Origin: Desulfonema limicola
GTDB taxonomy: Bacteria; Desulfobacterota; Desulfobacteria; Desulfobacterales; DYRC01
Direction: 5' to 3'
NCBI GenBank assembly: GCA_020718925.1
Contig: DYRC01000220.1
Coordinates: 1 to 6,927, forward strand
DNA: 6,927 bases
Shown here: piece after piece, positions 1-6,438 of the stretch
Layout of the letters: each line of letters opens with the position of its first letter
Numbering within the stretch: position 1 is the first letter of the stretch
Notes under the pieces: model-generated
The model's database searches: none
The model's input: the letters and a program-made list of their open reading frames with translations, nothing else
What the model was told of the DNA's origin: nothing
Program-made: the position numbers and the translations under genes

Positions 1-3
1 TCT

Positions 4-32
4 TACATAACCTATCAAAAAAAAACTGTCAA
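4..32 (-). promoter_or_regulatory. Possible sigma-70 promoter downstream of proB
   Basis: On the minus strand a perfect TTGACA (27-32) is followed, after a 17-base spacer, by TATGTA (4-9), a 3/6 match to the -10 consensus. The spacer contains a run of nine T. It would drive whatever minus-strand gene lies beyond the window edge, which could be proA or nadD from the usual operon order (inference). No G/C stem precedes the T run, so I do not call an intrinsic terminator. The weak -10 keeps confidence low. Confidence 0.25.
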
Positions 33-59
33 GATGTTTAGCCATATTTTTTTGCGTTC

Positions 60-1208
60 TCAGCTATCAATCATACACTCTCCCGTAATCGTCAGATTGT
101 TACGGTGAATCACCTCGTCATACGGCTTATCCCCCAGCCGCTTCCGTATCTCGCCGGTTTTAAGTCCCATAATCTTGCGAATATCGGCGGAACTGTAATT
201 TACAATGCCTTTTCCCAACACATCGCCTGTGCCGTTTTTGAACTCCACCGGCGCGCCCACCCCGAAATCGCCTTCCACGCCGATAATGCCTATCGGCAAA
301 AGACTTTTGCCATTTTCAAGAATCGCTTTGACCGCGCCGTCATCAATGCGGATCACGCCTTTAGGCTTGGCGGTAAATCCGATCCAGCATTTGCGGTTTG
401 CCATTTTTTCCTGCTTAGGAATAAAAAACGTCCCATGGGCTTCTCCGGCAAAAAGTTTGAGCAAGATATTCTTTTTTGTGCCTTTGGCAATGATCATGGG
501 AATCCCGGCAGTGTTGACTTTTCGGGCAGCCCTGATTTTACTGAGCATTCCGCCGGTTCCTAATGCGCCCGGAATATCGCTGGCAAATTGTTCGATATCC
601 CGCCCGATTGCTGACACAACCGGAATCAGTTCCGCATCATCGCTGCTTCGGGGGTCTTTATTGTAAAGCCCTTCAATATCCGTAAGTATAATCAGTATAT
701 CCGCATTCATCAAGAGGGCAATCATGGCAGACAGATTGTCGTTATCGCCCAGCTTGATTTCTTCGACCGATACCGTATCGTTTTCATTGATAATCGGCAC
801 AATGCGCCAAAAGAGCAGCGTATGAAGCGTATTCCGGGCATTCAGATACCGCTTGCGGTGATATAAATCTTCACCGGTCAGCAGCACCTGAGCCACTTTT
901 TTATCATATCGCTCAAATGCTTTTTCGTATTCCATCATCAGACCGGCTTGTCCCACCGCAGCAACAGCCTGACGTTCAGGAATGCCGTCGGGTTTTTTGG
1001 CAAGACCAAGTTTTCTGAGTCCCGCAGCCATTGCGCCGGAAGAGACCAGAATCACTTCCAGCCCTTTGTCTGTGAGTTGGGAAATCTGCTGGCTGACCGA
1101 CTCAATGATTTTGAGGTTCAAGCCGTCAGACTTGGTTAACACATTGCTTCCCACTTTTACGATAATGCGTTTGGCTGTTTCTAAACAGCGTTGGCGATTT
1201 ATGCTCAT
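60..1208 (-). CDS. proB: Glutamate 5-kinase (gamma-glutamyl kinase) with PUA domain
   Basis: ProB phosphorylates L-glutamate with ATP to gamma-glutamyl phosphate, the first and usually proline-inhibited step of cytoplasmic proline synthesis. The 382-residue product (E. coli ProB is 367) has an N-terminal amino acid kinase domain with KVGSNVLT at 18-25, VSSGAM at 55-60, INENDTV at 140-146, GDNDNLSA at 154-161, LTDIEGLY at 175-182 and GTGGM at 217-221. A C-terminal PUA domain runs from about residue 275 to 365. I chose the ATG at 1208 because it gives a normal-length N-terminus ahead of KVGSN. The frame is open to a TTG at 1235 that overlaps the methyltransferase stop (391 residues), and this alternative cannot be excluded. 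From the ATG the gap to the upstream stop is 23 bases with only a weak GGAT-like ribosome site. In many bacteria proB directly follows obg; here an R-M cassette stands between, so proB probably depends on transcription through the cassette. Confidence 0.97.
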   Translation of the reverse strand: MSINRQRCLETAKRIIVKVGSNVLTKSDGLNLKIIESVSQQISQLTDKGLEVILVSSGAMAAGLRKLGLAKKPDGIPERQAVAAVGQAGLMMEYEKAFERYDKKVAQVLLTGEDLYHRKRYLNARNTLHTLLFWRIVPIINENDTVSVEEIKLGDNDNLSAMIALLMNADILIILTDIEGLYNKDPRSSDDAELIPVVSAIGRDIEQFASDIPGALGTGGMLSKIRAARKVNTAGIPMIIAKGTKKNILLKLFAGEAHGTFFIPKQEKMANRKCWIGFTAKPKGVIRIDDGAVKAILENGKSLLPIGIIGVEGDFGVGAPVEFKNGTGDVLGKGIVNYSSADIRKIMGLKTGEIRKRLGDKPYDEVIHRNNLTITGECMIDS

Positions 1209-1231
1209 TATTTTATGGACATCCGTATCTT

Positions 1232-1924
1232 TCAAAATAGTTTCAACTGACCCGATTCGATTTGCCCTGCATACGACTGATAGAAAATGAATTCTTTGCT
1301 CACTTTACCAGCTATTCCTTTCTGCTCAACAAGTGGATGAAAAGGAAGATAATCACCACATTCTCCTTCGCAAAAAATAACCTCTCCTCTTCTTCTGACC
1401 GTCCAATCTGCCAGATTATCATAATCCAGTTTTGCACTGCTGTAACGATAACCCATGCCCGAAGGTCCTTTATAAGGAGGATCAATAAACCAGGTTGCTT
1501 CCACATCAGGAGATTCTGAATAATCTCCCCAGATAATTTCCCAATGTTTCACTTTATGAAGATTGGATATGAATACTCTTTTGCTGATTTCCCAATTTCT
1601 GGCTAAGACAGGCGTTATTTTTATTGTCTTAAAGTGAAACGCCATTTTTGTAACAGCGTGAATAATATGCAAAAACTCCGAACTTTTTTCGCCGATTTTC
1701 AAATCAGGCAGTTTTCTGATCTCATTATCCGTTGCATTTTTTATAAGCCATCTCCAAATTTTATAAACGTCTTCATCTTTTTCAATTAAAACAACTTTTT
1801 TTTTCCAATTATCTTCATGCAGAGAATACGCTGCCGATCCGGCAAAAGGCTCTATGATAACGTCATATTTCGGCTTAGGGTAATGCCTGATGATCTGCTT
1901 TTTTCTTCCGTAATAATAAAACAT
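1232..1924 (-). CDS. D12-class DNA adenine-N6 methyltransferase of an R-M system
   Basis: The 230-residue protein is predicted to transfer a methyl group from S-adenosylmethionine to adenine in the recognition site of the neighbouring nuclease, protecting host DNA. It has the two signature motifs of the family: the AdoMet-binding motif I, EPFAGS at 25-30, and the catalytic motif IV, DPPY at 148-151. The order motif I then IV and the opening YYGRKKQ-type segment fit the D12 (Dam-like) class. The protein is somewhat shorter than E. coli Dam (278 residues). It starts 16 bases after the stop of the HTH-nuclease gene with a poor Shine-Dalgarno (GGA about 6-7 bases before the ATG), so it is probably translated from the same mRNA. 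Its TGA overlaps a possible TTG start of proB. The base composition is noticeably more A+T-rich than proB or obg, which suggests acquisition with the nuclease. The target sequence cannot be read from the protein. Confidence 0.9.
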   Translation of the reverse strand: MFYYYGRKKQIIRHYPKPKYDVIIEPFAGSAAYSLHEDNWKKKVVLIEKDEDVYKIWRWLIKNATDNEIRKLPDLKIGEKSSEFLHIIHAVTKMAFHFKTIKITPVLARNWEISKRVFISNLHKVKHWEIIWGDYSESPDVEATWFIDPPYKGPSGMGYRYSSAKLDYDNLADWTVRRRGEVIFCEGECGDYLPFHPLVEQKGIAGKVSKEFIFYQSYAGQIESGQLKLF

Positions 1925-1940
1925 TATTTTCCGTTGATTT

Positions 1941-2855
1941 TCACGTTAGTATAAAAGAAAGAAGTTTCTGATATTTGGAAATATAATCAGGATGATCCAT
2001 CAGTAAAATCCATCCTTTACCCATTTTCTCCTTCCCGGCTGATCTCATGCCTGTAACTTTGGTATTGCGTCCCCTCGTCCCGCTTATCTCTCCCCAATCT
2101 TCCATTTCAAGATCATCTGAATAAAAAATACCGGTAATTACAGGGAAATATTCATCTGCCGTTCCTTTTCCTGCAAAATCAATCACCAATCCCATCAATT
2201 TATTTACTTCTCTGTGATGCGCCTGCCATGTTATTCCGGTGAGAGAACCTACTCTCTGCTGCCCTGATCCTGAATTACAGCCTTTGGCAACATTTCCGAT
2301 AGTACATTTTATTTCCAAGCCTTCGGGAAAGTTTCTGAGTTCTCCTTCCGTAGCATTTTTTCCACGGATAGGAATGATATCCGGATGCCCTTTTTCGATA
2401 GGATTAACTATCGCTCCGACCCGCTCTGCAAGACTTAAAGAAAAAAACGCGCCGACTATACTGCTGACAGTCTTTAAATCAATATGCTGATAAAGGGTGA
2501 ATGGTAAATCTCCCAAACGATTCGATACAAAAATTGCGGCATATTCCACATCTTCGGCGTTCACCTCAAAGCCACACCGGATAAAAAAATCTTTATTTGT
2601 CTTATACGGGTATTGACAGGGATAGGGCGACTTCCGAAAACCGGAAAAAAGCTGACTGATATGAATCTGAAGCACATCAGAAATTATCCGGATATTGATA
2701 AGGCTGATATTTCGTTTTCCAAGTTCGATATCGCTGATATAAGTTCTGTCAAGATTACACCTGAAAGCAAACTCATCCTGAGAAAGTCCGTAACTCTTTC
2801 TTAAGCTACGGATTTTCCTGCCGACAAACTCAAGTATATTATCATTCTCATCCAT
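1941..2855 (-). CDS. Fused controller HTH (XRE/C-protein) and PD-(D/E)xK restriction endonuclease
   Basis: This 304-residue protein appears to combine a transcriptional controller with a type II restriction endonuclease. Residues about 9-70 form an XRE-type helix-turn-helix; the stretches GLSQDEFA (23-30) and RTYISDIELGKRNISL (37-52) are very typical of R-M controller (C) proteins. The rest resembles no nuclease I can name but has a convincing PD-(D/E)xK arrangement: HPD at 157-159 and EIK at 181-183, in a segment reading GLEIKC. An adenine methyltransferase gene follows 16 bases later, completing an R-M pair. A C-box operator lies 23-49 bases upstream of the start. There is no Shine-Dalgarno before the ATG at 2855, which suits leaderless translation, a habit of C-protein mRNAs. 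Naturally occurring C-R fusions have been described for other R-M systems, so this is a known architecture but rare. Alternatively, the HTH may only serve DNA recognition by the nuclease; the C-box argues against that. Confidence 0.85.
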   Translation of the reverse strand: MDENDNILEFVGRKIRSLRKSYGLSQDEFAFRCNLDRTYISDIELGKRNISLINIRIISDVLQIHISQLFSGFRKSPYPCQYPYKTNKDFFIRCGFEVNAEDVEYAAIFVSNRLGDLPFTLYQHIDLKTVSSIVGAFFSLSLAERVGAIVNPIEKGHPDIIPIRGKNATEGELRNFPEGLEIKCTIGNVAKGCNSGSGQQRVGSLTGITWQAHHREVNKLMGLVIDFAGKGTADEYFPVITGIFYSDDLEMEDWGEISGTRGRNTKVTGMRSAGKEKMGKGWILLMDHPDYISKYQKLLSFILT

Positions 2856-2862
2856 ACGGACA

Positions 2863-2891
2863 AGAATCTCAGATTGTCGTCTATAAGTCTA
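2863..2891 (-). promoter_or_regulatory. Candidate promoter of the R-M cassette, possibly leaderless
   Basis: Read on the minus strand, TAGACT (2886-2891, 4/6 to the -35 consensus) is followed after 17 bases by GATTCT (2863-2868, 3/6 to the -10). Initiation would fall at or next to the ATG at 2855, giving a leaderless mRNA, which fits the missing ribosome site. The -35 overlaps the downstream half of the C-box, as in known autoregulated C-gene promoters. A second possibility is TTGTAA-N17-TATAGA starting at about 2908, which would place the C-box between the promoter elements. Confidence 0.4.
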
Positions 2892-2904
2892 TGGACTATG
2901 AGTT
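2879..2904 (-). promoter_or_regulatory. C-box: paired operator for the controller domain
   Basis: On the minus strand, AACTCATAGTC (2904-2894) and GACTTATAGAC (2889-2879) are separated by CATA. Each is one base away from the dyad GACT-N3-AGTC, and the central junction AGTC-N4-GACT is exact. This double 11-bp operator with a 4-bp spacer is the layout of C-boxes in PvuII/Esp1396I-type R-M systems. There, C dimers on the distal site activate transcription and binding of the proximal site represses it. The site lies directly upstream of the HTH-nuclease gene, so the expected ligand is the N-terminal domain of that protein. Confidence 0.75.
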
Positions 2905-2999
2905 ACAAAAACAATCTCATAATTCAACACTTTTATACAATAAAAGCATTGATATTAATATAAATACTATCAAATAAAATATCTGCTATCGGCAAATTA

Positions 3000-3989
3000 T
3001 CATTCCAAATTCATGACAATTTCCGAGATCAGTTTCTCAAGCCCCTGCCCGGTCATTGCGGAAATCGTCAACGGCGGCTCATCGTCAAATTGCGCCATGA
3101 ACGCAACGGCTTTTTCCTGAGATTCGGGCATATCCATCTTGTTTAACACCACAATCTGAGGCTTTCGGATCAAGTCTTCATTATACAGGGCAAGCTCCCG
3201 GTTGATACTTTCATATCCTGCAAGCGGATGTTCCGAATCTATGGAAGACGCGTCAATCAGATGAACCAGAATGCGGGTGCGCTCAATGTGCTTGAGAAAG
3301 CGGATGCCAAGCCCGGCTCCCTCATGCGCGCCCTCAATCAAGCCGGGAATATCCGCCATTGCAAACGGTTCGCCCCATGGGTTATTTACCATGCCGATAC
3401 TCGGCGTCAGGGTGGTAAAAGGATAATCCGCAATTTTGGGCTTTGCGGAAGACAGGGCAGAAATCAGCGTGGATTTGCCCGCATTCGGAAGCCCGATAAT
3501 GCCTACATCCGCCAGCAGCTTCAATTCCATCTTAAAGGTGAAACTTTGCCCGGGTTCGCCGGGCTGGGCAAAGCGGGGCGTACGATGTGTCGAGGTGGCA
3601 AAATGCTTATTGCCTTTTCCGCCCCTGCCGCCTTTTGCCGCTATAAAAGTTTCTTCATCCTGTGTAAAATCTTTTATAATATCTCCGGTTTCAGCGTCTT
3701 TGAGAAGCGTTCCTACCGGCACTTCGACCACTATGTCATGTCCGCCTTTGCCGGTCCTCTGATTTCCCTCACCATGCCCTCCTGTCCGGGCATGGAACTG
3801 ACGCTTGAATCGGAAATGATACAGGGTGCGCTTGCGGGAAGTGGCTTTCAGTATCACATCCCCGCCTTTGCCCCCGTCTCCACCATCCGGACCGCCGCGC
3901 GGAACAAATTTTTCCCGGCGAAAGCTCAGACATCCCGCGCCCCCGTCTCCGGATTGGACGGAAATTGTTGTTTCATCAATGAATTTCAC
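3000..3989 (-). CDS. obg: GTPase Obg/CgtA, 50S ribosome assembly
   Basis: Obg is an essential GTPase that binds the 50S subunit and links ribosome maturation to nucleotide (GTP/ppGpp) levels. The 329-residue product starts with the glycine-rich Obg fold (about 1-158, with GGPDGGDGGKGG at 32-43 and GGRGGKGN at 120-127). The G domain follows: G1 GLPNAGKST at 166-174, switch region DYPFTTLTPSIG at 188-199, G3 DIPG at 213-216, G4 NKMD at 283-286 and G5 SAM at 310-312. It ends soon after the G domain and lacks the long C-terminal extension of E. coli ObgE (390 residues). The start is GTG, overlapping the rpmA stop in a GTGA (3986-3989), which implies translational coupling. It is the third gene of the rplU operon. 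The usual next gene, proB, is displaced by the R-M cassette, and 144 A+T-rich bases separate the obg stop from the cassette's first start codon. Confidence 0.98.
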   Translation of the reverse strand: MKFIDETTISVQSGDGGAGCLSFRREKFVPRGGPDGGDGGKGGDVILKATSRKRTLYHFRFKRQFHARTGGHGEGNQRTGKGGHDIVVEVPVGTLLKDAETGDIIKDFTQDEETFIAAKGGRGGKGNKHFATSTHRTPRFAQPGEPGQSFTFKMELKLLADVGIIGLPNAGKSTLISALSSAKPKIADYPFTTLTPSIGMVNNPWGEPFAMADIPGLIEGAHEGAGLGIRFLKHIERTRILVHLIDASSIDSEHPLAGYESINRELALYNEDLIRKPQIVVLNKMDMPESQEKAVAFMAQFDDEPPLTISAMTGQGLEKLISEIVMNLE

Positions 3990-4240
3990 GCGGCGTACAC
4001 GCTGACCTGTTTGCGGGTTTTGCCTTTGCGCTCGTATTTCACAACACCGTCAATCAGGGAAAACAAGGTAAAATCATTGCCTAATCCGACGTTGTTGCCC
4101 GGATGAATCTTAGTGCCGACCTGACGCACCAGAACATTTCCGGCTCTCACACTTTGTCCGCTGAAGCGTTTTACGCCTCGGCGTTGTCCCTGACTGTCGC
4201 GGCCGTTTCTTGAGCTGCCGCCAGCTTTTTTATGTGCCAT
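3986..4240 (-). CDS. rpmA: 50S ribosomal protein L27
   Basis: L27 sits near the peptidyl-transferase centre of the large subunit, where its flexible N-terminus reaches the tRNA ends. The 84-residue product has the standard start MAHKKAGGSSRNGRDS, a basic core (VGTKIHPGNNVGLGNDFTLFSL) and the usual length. No N-terminal leader needing cleavage is present (Firmicutes L27 carries one). A clear AAGGAG (4249-4254) lies 8 bases before the ATG and overlaps the end of rplU; the gap to rplU is 12 bases. The 3' end overlaps obg by 4 bases. Confidence 0.99.
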   Translation of the reverse strand: MAHKKAGGSSRNGRDSQGQRRGVKRFSGQSVRAGNVLVRQVGTKIHPGNNVGLGNDFTLFSLIDGVVKYERKGKTRKQVSVYAA

Positions 4241-4252
4241 GGTTTATGCTCC

Positions 4253-4564
4253 TTAACCTTCGATGCTGTCAATTTTAACAGCCGTATAATATTGGCGATG
4301 CCCTTGTTTCCGGCGATACCGTTTCCGGCGTTTGTATTTGAACACGATAATCTTTTTGGATCTGTCCTGTTCCACAATACGCCCTCTGACCATCACGCCT
4401 TCTACCAACGGCTGCCCGATTTTCACGTTCTGACCGTCTGAAAACAGCAGCACCCGATCAAATGACACCGGGCTGCCCACATCTCCGGGAAGCCTTTCAA
4501 GTCTTACGGTATTGCCCTGCTCGACCCGATATTGCTTTCCGCCTGAATTTATTACAGCATACAT
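4253..4564 (-). CDS. rplU: 50S ribosomal protein L21
   Basis: L21 binds 23S rRNA in the large subunit. The 103-residue product, the same length as E. coli L21, opens with MYAVINSGGKQYRV and carries the conserved basic stretch KYKRRKRYRRKQGHRQ (76-91), with TAVKID near the end. A strong AAAGGAGG-type ribosome site (cctcctt at 4574-4580 on the plus strand) lies about 9 bases before the ATG. It is the first gene of the minus-strand operon rplU-rpmA-obg, about 40 bases downstream of a recognisable promoter. Confidence 0.99.
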   Translation of the reverse strand: MYAVINSGGKQYRVEQGNTVRLERLPGDVGSPVSFDRVLLFSDGQNVKIGQPLVEGVMVRGRIVEQDRSKKIIVFKYKRRKRYRRKQGHRQYYTAVKIDSIEG

Positions 4565-4611
4565 TGTGCTGTTCCTCCTTTAATCATGTTCGGATATGCT
4601 AAAATCGTGAA

Positions 4612-4639
4612 ATATTACTCTGTCTGAAATTTTTGTCAA
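4612..4639 (-). promoter_or_regulatory. Sigma-70-type promoter of the rplU-rpmA-obg operon
   Basis: On the minus strand a perfect TTGACA (4634-4639) and TAATAT (4612-4617) are 16 bases apart. Initiation near 4605 would give a leader of about 40 bases containing the rplU ribosome site. No longer structured leader or L21-type autoregulatory hairpin is evident by eye. Confidence 0.7.
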
Positions 4640-4661
4640 GAAAGAAATTTATCCGGACAAT
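4633..4661 (+). promoter_or_regulatory. Possible rightward promoter sharing the rplU -35
   Basis: TTGTCA (4633-4638, 5/6) and GACAAT (4656-4661, 4/6) are 17 bases apart on the plus strand, upstream of the gene at 4718. The -35 occupies almost the same bases as the -35 of the leftward rplU promoter, because TTGTCAA reads TTGACAA on the other strand. A second, weaker possibility is TTGACC at 4682, but its -10 would leave almost no leader. Confidence 0.4.
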
Positions 4662-4717
4662 TAAAACCGCTCACAAATCTATTGACCTTCACAGGATTCT
4701 GATGATAGATAAACAGC

Positions 4718-5101
4718 ATGAATTTTATCATATCACTTTTTCTATCCGGCATTCTTCTTATGCCGCAGACAATTTCCACTCAGGCGGACGCGCTTGTGCT
4801 TACGCTTAGGCTGCCCAAAAACATGAAGTTCATACAAGGCGCGCCGTTTCAACTCCGGTTTACGTCCGATAATCCGGAGGTTATTAAAATCAAAAAGGAT
4901 ATTTACACAAGCCCATCTGAATCCGTAAAAGTTCCGATTCAGGTGCATGTCGGAGAAGCCAAGGTGAAAATTCAGGGAAAAGTCTGTTACTGTCCGAAAA
5001 CCGAAGGTGCGGAGTGCTTTTTCAAGCAGATTGACATTGAGATTCCGATTCGGGTGGAAACCGCCGGAAGCAGGCAGATTCTTGCAGATATTGACTTATA
5101 A
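4718..5101 (+). CDS. Small exported protein with C-x-C...C motif, possibly an NHL/thioredoxin-associated beta domain
   Basis: The 127-residue product starts with a hydrophobic segment (IISLFLSGILLM, 4-15) and an A-D-A at 23-25 that could be a signal-peptidase I site. The n-region lacks a positive charge, so the signal peptide call is moderate. There is no lipobox. The mature part is rich in predicted beta strands (LVLTLRLP, FQLRFTS, VPIQVHV, IDIEIPIRV). Its only cysteines lie in a KVCYCPKTEGAECFFKQ segment (C90, C92, C100). From memory, this resembles the small C-terminal beta domain found after NHL repeats in thioredoxin-like proteins of the NHLRC2 type. That link is an inference and could be wrong. 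A role in periplasmic redox or cofactor chemistry is possible but unproven. The Shine-Dalgarno is weak. It ends 11 bases before the SIR2-TIR gene and may be cotranscribed with it. Confidence 0.7.
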   Translation: MNFIISLFLSGILLMPQTISTQADALVLTLRLPKNMKFIQGAPFQLRFTSDNPEVIKIKKDIYTSPSESVKVPIQVHVGEAKVKIQGKVCYCPKTEGAECFFKQIDIEIPIRVETAGSRQILADIDL

Positions 5102-5112
5102 AAAGGCTTTCT

Positions 5113-6438
5113 ATGAATCAATGCAGGCTGGATGATGAAAATTTTGAGCAACTGATTTTTTCGATACGCCGGAAAAAATGTATCCTGATGCTCGGACCCG
5201 ATGCTTCAGTTGAGCAGGTCAACGGACAATCTCAGCCCTTGAATGAAATTCTGGCGTATGAACTGGCGCAGAGAATCAGACCGGATTACAAAAAGGATAT
5301 AAATCCGTCCAATCTGACAGAGGTTTCTCAATATTATCAGATGGAACACGGAAGAAATGCTCTGGAGATTTTTGTCGAAGGATTTTACAGAAAACGGCAA
5401 AACTCGGTCAGCGAAATTCATCAGAATCTTGCATCGCTTCCTTTTGATTTTGCGGTTGCTGCTTCGCCCGATAACTTGTTTGCCAATGCGTTGAAAGAAA
5501 AAGATAAACCGCCGAAGATTGCAGCGTATAATTTCAAAGGCAGAAGATCGGATCATGAGCCGATCAGCGGAACAGAACAAAACCCGCTGCTGTTTTATCT
5601 TTACGGACATTCGGATGATCCTGAATCTTTGGTGATGACTGAAAATGATCTGCTGGATTTTCTGGTTTCCGTCATATCAAAGGCTCCGGGCTTGCCTGCG
5701 AGTATTACCAGCGAACTCAATTCCACTGATAAAAATTTTCTCTTTCTCGGATTCGGATTCAAACACTGGTATCTGCGGATTCTGCTTCATGTTCTTGCCG
5801 GGGGCAAAAACAAACAAAGCCATTCCTTTGCTCTTGAATTTATGCCTGAAAATCCGCATGAATATAAAAGTGCGATTCTGTTTTTCAAAAATCATAACAC
5901 CTGTAAAATTCATATTTTTAACGATAAAATACTTGAATTTACAAGAAAATTAAAAACAGAATATGATAAAAGCATATCCTGTGCGCCGACCATTCAGGAA
6001 CAGGATTCTCCATCTGTGTTTATCTGTCATGCCAAAGCTGATGAATCTCATGCGGAATGGCTGTTTGATCAATTCACCGGAGCCGGATTCAAACCGTTTA
6101 TGGAGAGCAAAAGTATTGATGCCGGTGAAAATCGGAATCGCCGGATTGAAAAAGCGATTAAAGAAGCTGACTTTTTTGTCGTACTGAAAACCAAGGCTTT
6201 GGAAAATCATTCCGCAGACTATGTGCATAAAGAAATCAGGCTTGCTCTTGACAGACAGAATTATTTCACGCCTGATGCGCCGTTCATCATTCCTGTTAAA
6301 ATTGAGGATTGCGAATTGGATTGGGATGAGGAATTGGAGATTTGGTGGGAGAGCGATCTGACAAACAAAGCCAATATCGGCAAACTGATTTCTACTATCA
6401 GGCGGCATTATGCCCGGCGGAAAAAAGCGAGGTCATAA
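5113..6438 (+). CDS. SIR2-like domain fused to a TIR domain (candidate NAD-targeting immune effector)
   Basis: The 441-residue protein has an N-terminal SIR2-like domain (about 10-280) and a C-terminal TIR domain (about 300-436). SIR2 marks are LMLGPDAS (25-32, a variant of the nucleotide-binding GAGxS loop), LYGHSDDPESLVMTEND (163-179) and FLFLGFGFKHWYLRILL (209-225). The catalytic His-Gly of true sirtuins/SIR2 NADases appears as Tyr164-Gly165, so this half may bind rather than cleave NAD. TIR marks are SVFICHAKAD (301-310), then EADFFVVLKTKAL, and YVHKEIRLAL (370-379). Glu374 matches the catalytic glutamate of NAD-cleaving TIR domains, and FIIPVKIED (391-399) fits the last strand. Combining SIR2 and TIR recalls Thoeris, where they are in separate proteins. 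Translation starts 6 bases after AAAAGG. The TAA is followed at once by an ATG, the old start of the downstream nSTAND gene. No membrane segment is seen, so it should be cytoplasmic. Confidence 0.88.
   Translation: MNQCRLDDENFEQLIFSIRRKKCILMLGPDASVEQVNGQSQPLNEILAYELAQRIRPDYKKDINPSNLTEVSQYYQMEHGRNALEIFVEGFYRKRQNSVSEIHQNLASLPFDFAVAASPDNLFANALKEKDKPPKIAAYNFKGRRSDHEPISGTEQNPLLFYLYGHSDDPESLVMTENDLLDFLVSVISKAPGLPASITSELNSTDKNFLFLGFGFKHWYLRILLHVLAGGKNKQSHSFALEFMPENPHEYKSAILFFKNHNTCKIHIFNDKILEFTRKLKTEYDKSISCAPTIQEQDSPSVFICHAKADESHAEWLFDQFTGAGFKPFMESKSIDAGENRNRRIEKAIKEADFFVVLKTKALENHSADYVHKEIRLALDRQNYFTPDAPFIIPVKIEDCELDWDEELEIWWESDLTNKANIGKLISTIRRHYARRKKARS

Noticed and set aside
18..26. T run (minus strand) after proB as a Rho-independent terminator
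   Set aside because: No G/C-rich stem precedes the T run; the surroundings look more like a promoter spacer.
1209..1235. Longer proB reading from TTG at 1235 (391 residues)
   Set aside because: It adds nine residues of no family likeness, uses a rare start and has no better ribosome site; the ATG at 1208 gives a typical ProB N-terminus. It stays possible because it overlaps the methyltransferase stop in a coupling-type arrangement.
2930..2946. Inverted repeat CTTTTAT-ACA-ATAAAAG as terminator after obg
   Set aside because: The stem is 7 bp, almost all A/T, with no U-tract after it on the minus strand. It is likely just part of the A+T-rich spacer.
2952..2961. Palindrome ATATTAATAT between obg and the R-M genes
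   Set aside because: It is short and made only of A and T in an A+T-rich spacer, so chance is enough; no second copy marks it as an operator or insertion footprint.
3228..4106. Long plus-strand open frame (292 codons) opposite obg and rpmA
   Set aside because: It is a shadow of the glycine-rich Obg coding sequence on the other strand; it has no family likeness and no ribosome site worth noting.
5950..6408. Minus-strand open frame of 152 codons opposite the TIR region
   Set aside because: It is antisense to a well-supported coding region with clear TIR motifs; the predicted peptide shows no recognisable domain.
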